Origin: Phragmites australis
Taxonomy: Eukaryota > Streptophyta > Magnoliopsida > Poales > Poaceae
Assembly (NCBI RefSeq): GCF_958298935.1
Contig: NC_084942.1
Span: forward strand, 17,863,501-17,927,500
Direction: 5' to 3'
Length of the DNA: 64,000 nucleotides
Positions 1-10,446 of this stretch are shown piece by piece (the first letter of the stretch is position 1; each line of letters starts with the position of its first letter). A model generated the notes under the pieces. It was not told the DNA's origin and ran no database searches. It saw only the letters and a list, made by a program, of their open reading frames with translations. Position numbers and translations under genes: made by a program.

Positions 1-1719
1 CCTTTTTCTTAAGTTCATGGCGAGCCTAACCTAGATCTAACTTGTCCCAAAGTTCTTTATTTTCTACCATCTAATCTCAGTTGATACGGATCGACTATCC
101 TACAGTTCTTTATATTCTAACATGCAAAGCAAAGAACTGGTCAGTGAACACATGGAATCCACGTCACAAAAGAAATTGCAAAATACAACTATATTGCCAA
201 ACAAAACTAGTTAAGAAATTTAGAAAAATACAATTAGTGCCACTCGAGCATGTTCTAGAGAACGGAAGTTGCTTGCTGACCCAAGCTAGCGATGGATATG
301 GCTTCCACATAGGAATACGAAATTTCCACTAGTTCTTGTGCACTCATATATTATCAGAACTATTTATTTAAATTGAGATTCATACTGAAAAAATAAATAA
401 AAAGAATCTCAAGGTAGTTAAGAAAAAACATCGATTAGATGAATATCAAATAAAATAGATGAACGGTTAAGATAAATTATACGTTCTTAAGTCCATTTGA
501 ACTTGCATTTCCTGCTCACAGTCTGCCTCTTTGGCTTCTGCATCCATTGATGCTTAATCGGTTGCTTCTAAGATTAGGCATCCTAATCGGTTAGCCAGTC
601 CACATGAAATATATGGAGCAAGCGAATTAAGGGACTCAAAAGATCGAAAAAGGTTTCGGCAAAGCAGGCTATTAGGCTGGTTGGCCGGTCGGTGTAAAGC
701 CATGTATATATGTATCTCCGCCTGCCCATCAAATACAGATTAAGCACAAGTTTCTTGTTAATCTCTGTTTGATTTTCTTGTTCTTTCACGATCATGCATG
801 CAACTGGCCTGACTGGGCTAGACAAAATCCATGTTTTATATTTACAAATCCCAACGTAGTTAGTAATAGGAGTAGTACTGGATCAAGCAAGCCAGCACTC
901 ACTTTGTGTTTGTCAATTTTATGTCGCATTGGCTTTGTTTTTCATAAAAGCAAGTTTATTACTCGTATGCAGGTTATTTTTAGAGGGCTGCATTGATGAT
1001 CTTAGTCTATACTTTAGTGAGATGTGATGCGAAGATCACTATCACTAGATTTAGTGAGATGCTATGTGAGGATTGAATTTCAGACTCCTTTTGGATTGTT
1101 AAACAGCTGCGTTTCTAACTTTGTGTTTTCAGTGATGTATCTGCAACTTTACAGTAAAAATTGTATGGGTCTCTTGATGTAGAGGTTGAAATATTATTAT
1201 ATTATTCTCTCCGGTCACAAATAAATGGCGTTGATCTGTGCGTGGAGCCAGTGGGGAAAAGACCATTTTAGCAGGGATTCGCTGGTTTCTGTAGAGAATC
1301 GGCAGTTAGAATCTCTACCAAACGAGCCTGAAATGATCATAGAAGTGGATGTCATCTGAAATTGTTGAGACAGATGTTTATACATACGAATGTGACTTGA
1401 AGACCTCTTGGGTTAATTCAGGCTCGAGACCGGCTCCTTTTGGGCTCTAGCTAGCTGAGCTCAATCGAGCTCAAAGCAAGCCCATTCGCCATCTTTTTTT
1501 ACACAACCCTAATGCTACCACAACCAAAATGCCTAGCAGTTTTGCATGAATCAATCCCATCTTTCATAATCGTACCAGATTCTGCGAAACTGAGACGAGA
1601 AAACAGTGATCTGCTACGTCTCTTGCGTACAAAATAGCAAATGGCCTGAGTGAATGTGCTACCACAGAGTTACAACAGCAAGATATCATCTTCTATCATT
1701 GACAAATTACCTATATGTA
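1..1719. other. Intergenic DNA, no gene recognised
   Basis: AT-rich DNA with only short open frames, none resembling a known protein. Near the right end, around 1627-1656, sits a copy of a roughly 30-bp sequence that recurs just beyond the nested retrotransposon block at 23508. The insertion site was therefore probably a small pre-existing direct repeat. Confidence 0.6.
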
Positions 1720-1724
1720 CAAAA

Positions 1725-2034
1725 TGAAATGAATTCTGAAGACTCAGGAAATTGCAAGCACACCAATCATCTCTTGATCGGGTCTGTATTTATAACGATG
1801 GATTGTGTACAACGGTTGTGGATCTCTGATCCTACAATCATTGACACGATTTACACGATCCTCAACTGATCCTACTAATCTGTGCTTGATACTATATACC
1901 TGGACCTTACATAACCGGGTTTCTGAACTGCACGACAATGCAGGCATGCGTCCGACATCATGTTCTCTAAATATATTCAGATAGAACACACATTCAGGGA
2001 ACACGTACACACATGTGAATACACAATTCTAACA
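1725..2034 (-). repeat. copia 3' LTR
   Basis: On the + strand it runs from TGAAATGAATT to TTCTAACA, so on the - strand it has TG...CA ends. It aligns with the right LTR over its whole length, with scattered substitutions and a few small gaps. A purine-rich tract (GAGGGGGAT on the - strand, just inside at 2036-2044) marks it as the 3' LTR of a minus-oriented element. Confidence 0.9.
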
Positions 2035-2041
2035 ATCCCCC

Positions 2042-2610
2042 TCAATCACAACCTCGACTTCTTAGGTTGAGATTGTTGCAAATTTGACTAAATGGAGCAT
2101 AAGATAGTGCCTTCGTGAAAACGTCTGCAAGTTGGTCATTTGAAGAGATGAACTGAACCTCCATAGCTTTGCGAGAAACCTGTTCCCGAATGAAATGAAA
2201 ATCCACTTCGACGTGCTTTGTGCGGGCATGGAACACTAGATTTGAAGTGAGGTATGTCGCACCAAGATTGTCACACTGAAGTACCGGTGCAGTGCGATGA
2301 ACCACTCCATGTTCTTTCAACAGTGACTGAATCCATATTAACTTCGTTGTTACATTAGCGATAGCCTTATACTCCGCTTCAATGCTTGATCGTGAGATTG
2401 TTGCTTGCTCCCGTGAGTTCCACGAAACCAGATTAGAACCCAGCATGATGCAAATCCACTAGTTGATCTTCAATTATTAGGACATCCAGCCTAGTTGGTG
2501 TTTGAAAATGCACTGAGGCTGCAATCGATTGATCTCTAAATATTCAGTCCGAGATCAACCGTACCCTTGACATACCAAAGTATCCTCTTCACAGTAGCCC
2601 AATGAGTATC
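2042..2610 (-). pseudogene. copia reverse transcriptase end and RNase H fragment
   Basis: Reading leftward on the - strand from the insertion point, the sequence starts in the conserved region just before RNase H (DTHWATVKRIL) and continues through a frameshifted stretch. It then enters an open RNase H frame of about 134 residues ending at 2042, with SIEAEYKAIA, CDNLGATYL, RTKHVEVDFHFIRE and QLADVFTKAL, all hallmarks of copia RNase H. The stop lies just before the polypurine tract and LTR, as expected for the polyprotein C terminus. The fragment joins directly to the one at 18622, from which it is separated only by the inserted solo LTR. Confidence 0.9.
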
Positions 2611-3121
2611 TGTTGGTGTAGCGAAAATGGCCTTATTAGGTCATAATTGTGATTTTGGTGATTAATGACAACATAGTCAGTGGGACTAACATGTTTGTCA
2701 AGAATATATATTAGTAGGTCTCATGTATGCGATACATAAAGAAGCCACCACAGCCGACACAAAGTTTGATTGAATTGAAAAAAGTCCCAGAGAAATTGTT
2801 CTCACTGGAAGGTCCGGCGCTGAAAGAATTGCACTCACCGGAGCATTATGACCAGAGGCAGTTGTCGGTGTATCAAGAACCAGGGGTCCCTGAGTCCCGA
2901 GACCCGGCCGGCCATCCGCCACGCGTCACCATCCCGCGAGGTCCACCCTGCAAGATAAGAAGAAGCTAAGTCCCGGGAGAAGGTGCTCGGGGCCGTCGCC
3001 TCTGGTTCCTGAGCACCCCAGTTCCCCGATGACCCGCAGAGTCCAAGTACCGGGAAGAAAGTACTCGGAAGGGTCCTCGCCTACCCCCGAGTACTGTAAT
3101 CCCCCGATGATACAAACAGCC

Positions 3122-3485
3122 AAGTGCTCGGGAGAGAGTACTCGGGGCTGCACGTGGCAGCCCCCGAGGACTCGGTTCCCCGAAGGTTTCCCCCCAAGTG
3201 CTCGGGAGAGAGTACTCGGGGCTCCACGTGGCAGCCCCTGAGGACTCAGTTCCCCGAAGGTTTCCCCCGAAGTGCTCGGGAGAGAGTGCTCGGGGCTGCA
3301 CGTGGCAGCCCCCGAGGACTCGGTTCCCCGAAGGTCTCACCGAAGTGCTCGGGAGAGAGTGCTCGGGGCTGTACGTGGCAGCCCCCGAGGACTCGGTTCC
3401 CCGAAGGTCTCACCGAAGTGCTCGGGAGAGAGTGCTCGGGGCTGCACGTGGCAGCCCCCGAGGACTCGGTTCCCCGAAGGTTCAC
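3122..3485 (+). repeat. Five tandem 73-bp units with G-box hairpins in U3
   Basis: Each unit starts AAGTGCTCGGGAGAGAG and is centred on CTCGGGGCTGCACGTGGCAG followed by CCCCCGAG. That core is an 11-bp inverted repeat around ACGT and contains the plant G-box CACGTG. Unit 2 has CTCCACGTGG and unit 4 has CTGTACGTGG, which breaks the G-box. The last unit runs into unique sequence after GAAGGTTC. The 3' LTR carries the same five-unit array. Confidence 0.9.
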
Positions 3486-3964
3486 GCAAGATCGTCCGAC
3501 GACCCGAAGGGTCCCATCGTCGGGGTGTCAGCCAGTCAAAGGCCCAATGCCACATTTAATAGACACGCGCGGCCTGACATCCTGACATCCTCAGCTGCCC
3601 ACGCCCTAGTATCAGACCCTGCCATGCTCTGGCAGGGGGGCGTGGGACCATTAAATGCACGGGTCCCGTCCCGTTTCACCCGGGTGCCTCGGGATAACAT
3701 TGCCAAAATCGAAGCGCTCTGCCTGCCACCCTGCCCCGGCAGAAGAACAAGACAGGGTGGGCGCACCGGGCACCTTTGTGGCTGCCCGGTGGGCCCTCTT
3801 AATAGCGCCGGAGGACATCTACAGTGACGAATGGTCGGATGCACGTCGCATTTTTCTACCGCCTCTGTCACTTCGCCAAGACGGAATGATGACGCCTTTC
3901 TCCGTGGCGCCCTGGCACTCGCGCCCCCTCTTTCCCATTCAGGATAAGTCGAGGTCGGCGCGCC

Positions 3965-3972
3965 TATAAAAA
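3965..3972 (+). promoter_or_regulatory. LTR TATA box
   Basis: TATAAAAA lies in the context GCGCCTATAAAAAGG, about 410 bp before the LTR end and downstream of the tandem G-box units. The identical motif is present in the 3' LTR at 16892-16899. It is the likely start of the gag-pol transcript, with initiation expected some 25-35 bp downstream. Confidence 0.75.
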
Positions 3973-4376
3973 GGAAAGGATGGAGAACACATAAGGACAG
4001 GCCCCCGAAGCTCAGATCAAAAGACGAAGAACATCACAAACAAGCTCGAACCAAGTTAGAACACGAGAGTCTCAAGCTCTCTGTAGACAGCTCACCCCTG
4101 TAACCAGATACATCCTTGAAGAATTCCCTTCAAGGAAAGGTATAGCACTCACACAGGAGTAGGGTGTTACGCCTCCGTGCGGCCCGAACCTGTCTAAACC
4201 CCGGTGCACCCATCTTTCTTGCACTAGGACGATCATCTCCCACCACCAGCCACTGCATTTATTTCCGCTCCCATCTATTTCCCAGACAAGCTCGTTCAGG
4301 ATCATCCCCCCGGCCGAATCTTTAAAAAAAAGGGGTCTCTCGGGATCCCTGCGACAGGAGTTCATCCTCCGACAGC

Positions 4377-4394
4377 TGGCGCGCCAGGTAGGGG
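4377..4394 (+). other. Primer-binding site of the Tat element
   Basis: The sequence TGGCGCGCCAGGTAGGGG lies two bases after the LTR end, the usual place for a tRNA primer site in gypsy elements. I have not assigned the tRNA. It is followed directly by the gag leader. Confidence 0.7.
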
Positions 4395-4440
4395 GGAATA
4401 TCCCTGGATTTGTTTGTTTCGCTTTTTTCCACAAGAAAAG

Positions 4441-7400
4441 ATGGCTGGTGGGCACCGTCTCCAGCGTTCTGTCTCCACTTCCAGTGACGGAGTGCTGCCC
4501 GACGCTCGGGAGAGCCCAATCGCTGCTGCGTTCCATCAGCAGCCTCTATCCACATGCGCGGTTTTTTCCGCTCAAGGGGATCAAGGCGCTGGGCCCAGCA
4601 GGGCCGCCGTCGCCGCTGCTGATGCACTTTCCGACCCCCAGCAAGAGGTCGGGACCCCGGCCACCAGGTCCGCCTCTGGACCACGTCGGGTGCCATCCCG
4701 GCGCAGGCTCGCATTCGGCGACGCCGGCCCGGGGAGCGCGCTGCTTGCAGTGCATGCTCTCCTCAGGCACCCGCCCGTTCAGGCCACGCCAAATACTCCG
4801 GAAGGCCGGTGGATACAAGATGTCGTCGCTTTGGTTGGCACTGCTCGCCGCCAGGTGCAGGCCAGGAGTCCTCGCACCACTTCTCAGCGTGGTGCCGCCA
4901 GAGCCGGCTCCTCAACGGGCAACGCCCGCACGGGCCGAGGGGCCTCCAGGCGGAGTGCCGTCCCCCTGGCCGTGTCCGAAGCCCGGGACCTCCGCTTGTG
5001 CCTTGACGAGCGGAGGGGCCACGAGGATGCCCGAGTTACTCTCGAGCGCCAGCGGGAGACCCGGCAGGAGGTCGGGGCAGAGGACCAGGCTTCCTCTCTC
5101 CCGACCCAAGGCCACCGGGAATCCCCGGCTCGCTGCCACTCGCCACCAAAGACCCCTACTCGTGCTGCGGGGTACGGCACCGGCTGCCGTGCCTTCACTA
5201 CCGAGCTCCGCCGGGTCAGGTGGCCTTCCAAGTTCCGCCCCGAGCTGCCGGAGAAGTACGACGGGTCCATCGACCCCGTCGAGTTCCTCTAGATCTACAC
5301 AACGGCCGTCCAAGCGGCCGGAGGCAGCGAAAAGGTGATGGCAAACTATTTTTATGTTGCCTTGAGGGGCTCCGCCCGCTCTTGGCTTATGAACTTACCC
5401 CCAGGGTCTATTAGCTCCTGGGATGACCTGTGCCACCAGTTTGAGGCCAACTTTCAGGGCACGTTTACGCGCCCCGGTTTGGAGTGCGACCTCCACGCCA
5501 TCCAACAGCAGGAAGGGGAGACGCTACGGCGCTTTATACAGCGCTTCAGCCAGGTTCGCAATACTATTCCGCGAGTGGCCCCCCATGCTGTTATTGTTGC
5601 TTTCCGGCAGGGCGTCCGTGACGAGCGGATGCTCGAAAAGCTAGGCACGCACGAGATCGAGACCACTGCGGAACTCTTCGCACTGGCCGATAAGTGCGCC
5701 AATGCTGCGGAGGCCAGGGCGTGGCATGCCCCTCGCCCCGCCTCCGACCAGCCAAGTTCTTCCCGCTCCGACAAGCGGGAAAAGAAGAAGAGAAGGAAGC
5801 GCGAGGCCGCTCCCGTTGAGCCGACCTAGGTCCCCGCTCATAGGGTGCCACAAGAGCCCGACCGCCGGCAAGAGCGCCGGCCGGGCGTCGACCGACGTCC
5901 CGCCAGGGCCCCTGCTAGGGCTCCTCCTCGGGCCTCCGTGCCCACGAGGGCCCCGGCACAAGCTGGGGCACCGGCTCCCGCAAGAGCCCTGGCCCCCGGC
6001 CGAGCTCCTGCTCCAGCAAGGGCCCCCGCTCCCGCGGGTCCCGAGCCAGGTAAATGGTGTCCCATACACCATACCAGATGGCACGACCTCACAGAGTATC
6101 GTACGGTCAAAGGACTCGTGGAGCAGTGCCAGAGGGAGCACGACGAGTCCCGCGGAGGAGGCAATGCTGAGGTTGCCCCCGACAACGCCGAGCTCGGCTT
6201 CCAGGAGCCCGAGCACGCTGTCGCCTTCATCGACGGAGGCGCCTACACACCTTGCTCGCGCCGTGGCATCAAGGTCATGCGATGCGAGGTGTGCTCGGCA
6301 ACCCCGAGCGAGGAGGCCGCAAGGCCCATGAGGTGGTCGGACGCTCCGATCACGTTCAGCATGGCTGATCACCCCGCCAGTACTACAGCCGTGGGGCGGC
6401 TACCTCTGGTAGTGTCTCCCACTATCTGCAATGTTAAGGTTGGCAGAGTGCTGATCGACGGTGGTGCCGGCCTCAACCTCCTCTCCAAGGAGGCTTTTGA
6501 GAAGCTGCAGGTGTCCTCCCGACGCCTAAAGCCGTCGCTCCCCTTCTGTGGAGTGACCCCCGGGCACTCCCTGCCCCTTGGGCAGGTCGAGTTGCCTGTA
6601 ACGTTCGGGAGCCGGGACAAATTCCGCACGGAGTGCGTCCTCTTCGACGTCGTGGAGCTCCCTCTCCCCTACAACGCCATCCTCGGGCGTCCCGCGCTCG
6701 CCAAGTTTATGATGGCCGTGCATTATGCATACCTTACGGTTAAGATGCCCAGCCCCGCAGGCTCCATCTCCGTGATCGCCGACTCCGGCGGCGCCGTCTC
6801 CTGCGCTGAACAGTCATACATGGCTCTGGTCTCAGCGCAGGCTGAGGTCGATGGCTCTACAGGGGGCATGGGACCCTCTTCATCCAAACCCCGACTCGTC
6901 GCCGATGCCTCTGTTCCAACGAAGGAGGTCGTGGTGGGCGAAGATGCTACCCAGGTCGTCCGGATCGGTGGTGACCTGGGCAGCAAATAGGAAAGCGCGC
7001 TCGTCGCCTTCCTCTGGGCTAACGCAGACGTGTTTGCCTGGCAACCGTCCGACATGCCCGGGATCCCTAGGGAGGTGATCGAGCATCACTTGGCGGTGCG
7101 TCCGGACGCCTGTCCAGTGAAGCAGAAGGTCCGGCGGCAGGCGCCTGAGCGCCAGGAGTTTATCCGCGAGCAGGTCAGCAAGCTCCTCGACGCTGGATTT
7201 ATCCGAGAAGTCCTCCACCCCGACTGGCTAGCAAACCCAGTCATCGTCCCGAAGGCCAACGGCAAGCTCCGCATGTGCGTGGACTACACCGACCTAAATA
7301 AGGCTTGCCCTAAAGATCCATTCCCCTTACCTCGCATTGATCAAATTGTAGATTCAACTGCGGGATGCGATCTTTTATGCTTTTTAGATGCAAACTCTGG

Positions 7401-10400
7401 GTATCACCAGATTCGCATGGCCGTAGGGGACGAGGAAAAAACTGCTTTTACCACTCCGGTGGGGACTTATTGCTACATGTCAATGCCTTTTGGCCTGCGT
7501 AATGCTGGATCCTCCTTCCAGCGCGCTATTCGTATTACCCTTGACTCGCAGGTTGGTCGCAACGTCGAAGCTTACATCGACGATCTCGTGGTCAAAACCC
7601 GAGACCGCGCCACCCTGCTCGAGGACCTTGCCGAGACTTTCAACAGTCTCCGCTCTACCCGCCTCAAGCTCAACCCGGAGAAGTGTGTCTTCGGGGTGCC
7701 GGCGGGCAAGCTCCTTAGTTTCTTGGTTTCTGGTCGAGGAATCGAGGTCAATCCGGAGAAGATCCGGGCCATCGAGCAGATGCGACCCCCGGCTCGACTC
7801 AAGGAAGTCCAGCGTCTCGCCGGCTGCATGGCAGCCCTCGGGCGCTTTATCTCCAAGCTCGGGGAGCGAGGGCTCCCCCTCTTCAAGCTTCTGAAAAAAA
7901 CCGGTCGTTTCGACTGGATGCCGGAGGCCGAGCAGGCCTTCCGCGATCTAAAGAAGTACCTCACTTCGCCACCCGTGCTAGTGGCTCCCTCTCAAGGTGA
8001 GCCCCTACTGCTCTACGTTTCGGCCACACCTCAGGTCGTGAGCATAGTACTGGTGGTGGAGCGCGACGAGTGTTCAGGACCGGGTGCTGGGTCCCAGCTC
8101 CCAGAGGTCCCTGACCACTCACCTGTCCTCGCGGCTCCCCCTGGGCAGGAGGTCGAGCCCGAGCGCACTGCTCCTCCCAACCCGGGAGTCGAGCCCGCAT
8201 GCCCGGCCAACCCCGACCGCACCGCCGAGCCTGGGGGCTGCAGCAGCCCCCCGGGTGAAGCCGCCGTCCGGGCCCGCCGGGTTTAGCGACCGGTGTACTT
8301 TGTCAGTGAAGTCCTCCGGGAAGCCAAGACAAGATATCCCCAGACGCAGAAGCTGCTCTATGCCATGCTCGTCGCTTCCCGGAAGCTACGCCACTACTTC
8401 CAGGCGCACAAGGTCTCGGTGGTTATCACTTATCCACTGGGGCCCATTCTCCGGAACCGGGAAGGCACAGGGCGCGTTGTCAAATGGGCGGTAGAGCTAG
8501 CGGAGTTCGACCTACACTTCGTCAGTCGCCAGGCAATCAAGAGCTAGGCGCTCTCCGACTTCTTGGCAGAATGGACGCCCGTCCCCTACATCGTCCTGGA
8601 AGAGATCTCTGCCTATCCCGGGCACGACGCGCCCGGGTACTGGGTCATGCACTTCGACGGCTCCCTCTCGCTAAAAGGCGCAGGGGCCAGAGTGGTTCTC
8701 ACCTCCCCAACGGGTGAAGAGCTCCGGTACGTCGTGCAGTTGCAGTTCTGCGCATCCAACAACATGGCGGAATATGAAGGTCTCATCGCCGGCCTCCGGG
8801 CTGCGGTGGGGCTCGGGATTCGTCGCCTCCTGGTCAAAGGGGACTCCCAACTGGTCGTCAACCAGGTATCCAAGGAGTACCAGTGCACGGATCCTCAAAT
8901 GGCGGCGTATGTGGCTGCGGTCAGGAAGCTCGAGAGACGCTTCGATGGCCTAGAGTTGCGGCACATCCCTCGCCGCGACAACGCTTTGGCCGACGAGCTC
9001 TCTCGCCTGGCCTCCTCACGTGCGCACGTCCCTGCCGGAGTCTTTGAAGAAAGACTCGCACGGCCTTCCGTCCTGCCTGCCGAACAGGATGAAGGGGAAA
9101 CCTCGAACTCAATTCAGGGGACCCCGGCGGTGCCCTCAGTGGGAAGCCCCGTCAGGGCGCCGTCGCCCGGTGAGTGCGCTGCGCTCGCCGAATGTTCTCA
9201 AGATGCCTCGTGGATGTCTGACATCCGAGGGTACTTGAAAGAAAAGTTCCTACCCGGGGATGAGGCGTCTGCCGAAAGAGTTGCTCGGCAGTCCAGTCGC
9301 TATGCCATAGTAGATGGGGATCTCTACCGGCGTAGCACAGGAGGTGTCCTCCTGAAATGCATCTCCCGGGCAGAAGGCGGTGATCTTCTCGCTGAGGTCC
9401 ACGAGGGCGAGTGCGGTGGCAATTCATCGTTCCACACGCTGGTCGGGAAGGCCTTCCGGTAAGGTTTCTACTGGCCTACAGCTCTCCAGGATGCTTCCGA
9501 GCTGGTTCGGCGCTGCAGGGCGTGCCAGTTCCACGCAAAGCAGATTCACCAGCCAGCTCAGGCTCTTCATACCATTCCCCTGTCATGGCCTTTCGCGGTC
9601 TGGGGTTTGGACATTCTGGGTCCATTCCCCCGAGCAATTGGGGGCTATGCATACCTATATGTCACCATCGACAAGTTCACCAAGTGGCCGGAGGCGGTCC
9701 CAGTCATCAAGGTGACCAAAAACACGGCGCTCCAGTTTATCCGCGGTATCACCAGCCGCTTTGGCGTCCCGAACCGGATCATCACCGACAACGACACCCA
9801 ATTCACAAGTGCCCTGTTCGGGGACTATTGCGAAGACCTCAGCATCTAGCTCTGCTTCACCTCCGTCGCTCATCCTCGGAGTAACGGGCAGGTCGAGCGT
9901 GCCAACGCGGAGATACTGAAGGGCCTCAAAACCCGGACCTATAACGTGCTCGCTAAGCACGGGAAGGGATGGGTGGACGAGCTGCCAGCCATGCTGTGGG
10001 CTAACCGGACTACGCCAAGCCGCGCCACCGGGGAGACTCCGTTCTTCCTCGTCTATGGCGCCGAGGCAGTCCTCCCCTCCGAGCTCACTCTGGGCTCCCC
10101 TCGAGTGCATGCATACTCTGAGAGTGAGCAGGAGCAGCAAAGGCGCGACGACGTGGACTACCTGGAAGAGCGCCGGCGGCGTGCCGTTGTCCGGGCGGCT
10201 CGGTACCAGCAGAGTCTGTGGCGTTATCATCTGCGCCGTGTCCGGGCCTGGTCTCTTGAGGTAGGGGACCTAGTTCTCCGACGCGTCCAGTCGCGCGAAG
10301 GAATGAATAAGCTGTCCCCTGTGTGGGAAGGTCCCTTCACCGTGATCGCGGTCCCGCGAGCAGGTTCTTTCAGGTTGGCGACGGAGGAAGGACAGCCACT

Positions 10401-10446
10401 CCTGAATCCGTGGAACATCGAGCATCTCCGACGCTTCTACCCATAG
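4441..10446 (+). pseudogene. Tat gag-pol polyprotein, single frame with seven stops
   Basis: One reading frame runs from the ATG at 4441 to TAG at 10444, 2002 codons without a frameshift, interrupted by stops at 5290, 5827, 6988, 8284, 8545, 9460 and 9847. Domain order is as follows. A basic, low-complexity gag N terminus is followed by a Retrotrans_gag core (about 5310-5700). A CHHC-type zinc knuckle has Tyr in place of the last Cys (codon 6097). The protease motif is LIDGGAG (6451). Reverse transcriptase has YIDD at 7573-7584. The RT-linked RNase H is split by a Pro-rich insert (8070-8283). A second RNase H has Asp 8656 and Glu 8776. Integrase has a zinc-binding region around 9390-9540 and catalytic D 9610, D 9787, E 9895 (D,D-35-E). 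Family knowledge: this would assemble particles, cleave, copy and insert the element. The stops should prevent a full polyprotein. An intact relative could still mobilise the copy, because the LTRs and primer sites look sound. Confidence 0.95.

Larger units (their letters stand above)
2863..4374 (+). repeat. Tat element 5' LTR
   Basis: It begins TGTCGGTGTATC and ends CTCCGACA. The upstream part holds five direct repeats of about 73 bp (3122-3485). A TATA box lies at 3965-3972 and a short inverted repeat around an EcoRI site at 4113-4135 (CTTGAAGAATTCCCTTCAAG). U3 is therefore about 1.1 kb, with R and U5 together about 0.4 kb. All open frames inside it are by-products of the GC-rich repeats. 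Confidence 0.95.

Noticed and set aside
3122..3485. Regular 73-bp repeats as a CRISPR array
   Set aside because: The units are contiguous with no unique spacers, occur in both LTRs of a retrotransposon, and the genome is a plant's.
3124..3827. Open frames of up to 209 codons across the LTR repeats
   Set aside because: They are created by the stop-free 73-bp tandem units in several frames and both strands, and they lie in U3 of an LTR.
5290..6990. TAG stops as programmed readthrough between gag and pol
   Set aside because: Stops occur also in the middle of RNase H and integrase, none has the usual CAR-YYA readthrough context, and all sit at Gln positions. Mutation explains them better.
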